NCBI GenBank assembly: GCA_936943315.1
Contig: CAKZJM010000294.1
Span: forward strand, 1-6,292
Reading direction: 5' to 3'
Length of the DNA stretch: 6,292 nucleotides
Source: an uncultured Methylophilus sp.
Lineage (GTDB): Bacteria; Pseudomonadota; Gammaproteobacteria; Burkholderiales; Methylophilaceae
Numbering within the stretch: the stretch's first letter is position 1; each line of letters opens with the position of its first letter. A program made the position numbers and the translations under genes. The notes below the pieces were generated by a model that was not told the origin of the DNA, did not search any database, and was given only the letters and a program-made list of their open reading frames with translations. Positions 5,814-6,292 of this stretch are shown here, one piece after another.

Positions 5814-6158
5814 ATGAAAAAATTATTAGTGACTCTGATGCTCTCTGCCATGACCCCCGCAGCTTTTGCCGTGACCACCATCAAGGCCGAAGTCAACGGC
5901 ATGGTGTGTGCTTTTTGCGCTAAAGGCATAGAGAAAAAACTCAATTCTTTGCCGCAAAAACAGGCGGCGTTTGTTGACCTCAAAAGCCGGGTCGTGGCCT
6001 TGCAGTTAAAAGATGGCCAGGAGGTGTCAAATGACGCGTTTAGCAAGGTGATTCAGGATGCCGGTTACTCTGTCAGCAAACTGGAACGCGTCAACCAGAC
6101 GGTTGATGCAATTCAAGCCGAAGTGGCGAAGGCCGAGCAGAAAACGGGCAGCAAATGA
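5814..6158 (+). CDS. Periplasmic MerP-like HMA-domain metal-binding protein
   Basis: This encodes 114 residues. The signal peptide is MKKLLVTLMLSAMTPAAFA, with cleavage after residue 19, followed by one HMA (ferredoxin-like) domain at about 20-91. The metal site is GMVCAFCAKGIEKKL (29-43) with Cys32 and Cys35, the MerP/Atx1-type CxxC. The domain ends with the family-like IQDAGYSVSKL (80-90). A charged helical tail of about 22 residues (93-114) follows and is longer than in MerP itself. The family passes soft metals such as Cu(I) or Hg(II) by thiol exchange; here the carrier would be periplasmic. AAAGGA at 5801-5806, 7 bases before the ATG, supports the start. Its stop overlaps the next start (ATGA at 6155-6158), consistent with translational coupling to a membrane partner. 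The specific metal cannot be told from sequence. Confidence 0.88.
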   Translation: MKKLLVTLMLSAMTPAAFAVTTIKAEVNGMVCAFCAKGIEKKLNSLPQKQAAFVDLKSRVVALQLKDGQEVSNDAFSKVIQDAGYSVSKLERVNQTVDAIQAEVAKAEQKTGSK

Positions 6159-6292
6159 TGGCCGCAGAGATTAATCATCTGCAAGCCAGCAAACGGCTCA
6201 ACCTGCTGTCACTGTTTACCAGCGGCTCTACGCTGATTTGCTGCGCCTTGCCTGCCACACTGGTTGCCATCGGGTCAGTCGCTACCTTAACC
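6155..6292 (+). CDS. Inner-membrane protein with Cys-Cys pair, N-terminus only (partial)
   Basis: Forty-six codons are open to the right edge, too short and stopless to be judged fully. The start is ATG 6155, overlapping the HMA gene's stop, or ATG 6158 in the same frame. After a polar N-terminus, NLLSLFTSGSTLICCALPATLVAIGSVATL (from residue 16) begins a membrane segment with a Cys-Cys pair at residues 29-30. The ICCALPA motif recalls small betaproteobacterial membrane proteins that are MerT-like in layout: in MerT a vicinal Cys pair in the first helix takes metal from MerP. The placement directly after an HMA carrier supports a metal transporter role, which is inference. A weak GGGCAG at 6146-6151 is the only possible ribosome site, fitting translational coupling. 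Confidence 0.7.
   Translation, partial: MMAAEINHLQASKRLNLLSLFTSGSTLICCALPATLVAIGSVATLT

Noticed and set aside
5401..6046. Minus-strand frames 5401-5814 and 5696-6046
   Set aside because: They are antisense to the outer-membrane and HMA genes, both of which have signal peptides and good ribosome sites.

Overview
The window looks like chromosomal DNA of a betaproteobacterium. The AddB-like repair protein, the conserved WVYSDGERVGYVQK membrane protein and the small metal cluster with an ICCALP membrane protein together suggest the methylotroph family Methylophilaceae (Methylophilus/Methylovorus-like). That placement rests on remembered family resemblance, not on a search. No RNA gene, insertion sequence, CRISPR array or attachment site was seen.

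Layout, left to right. (1) The first 839 bases are the N-terminal third of a minus-strand gene for an AddB/RecB-family 'probable DNA repair protein', cut by the window edge. (2) A 91-base divergent promoter region with an 8-bp inverted repeat separates it from a plus-strand gene for a 125-residue single-pass membrane protein. (3) A strong bidirectional terminator lies between that gene and a convergent gene for a large chemoreceptor. The receptor has two transmembrane segments, a helical periplasmic sensor, an unusually long tandem HAMP-like array built on a 90-91 residue repeat, and a classical MCP signalling hairpin. (4) A palindrome-rich intergenic region of about 250 bases separates the receptor from the divergent greB gene, a transcript cleavage factor. 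(5) From about 4657 to the right edge runs a plus-strand group of four envelope genes that looks like a metal-handling operon: a His/Cys-rich secreted protein broken by a frameshift, a small outer-membrane beta-barrel candidate, a periplasmic MerP-like HMA protein with a CAFC motif, and the start of an inner-membrane protein with a Cys-Cys pair.

How the genes may work together. The last four genes give one product to each envelope layer: a secreted His/Cys protein, an outer-membrane protein, a periplasmic HMA carrier and an inner-membrane CC protein. This resembles a MerP/MerT-style relay with an added outer-membrane component, and copper or mercury are the likeliest ligands. It is the best candidate here for an undescribed system. 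The HMA gene overlaps the inner-membrane gene by ATGA, which supports their coupling. The repair gene, the chemoreceptor and greB look like independent transcription units.
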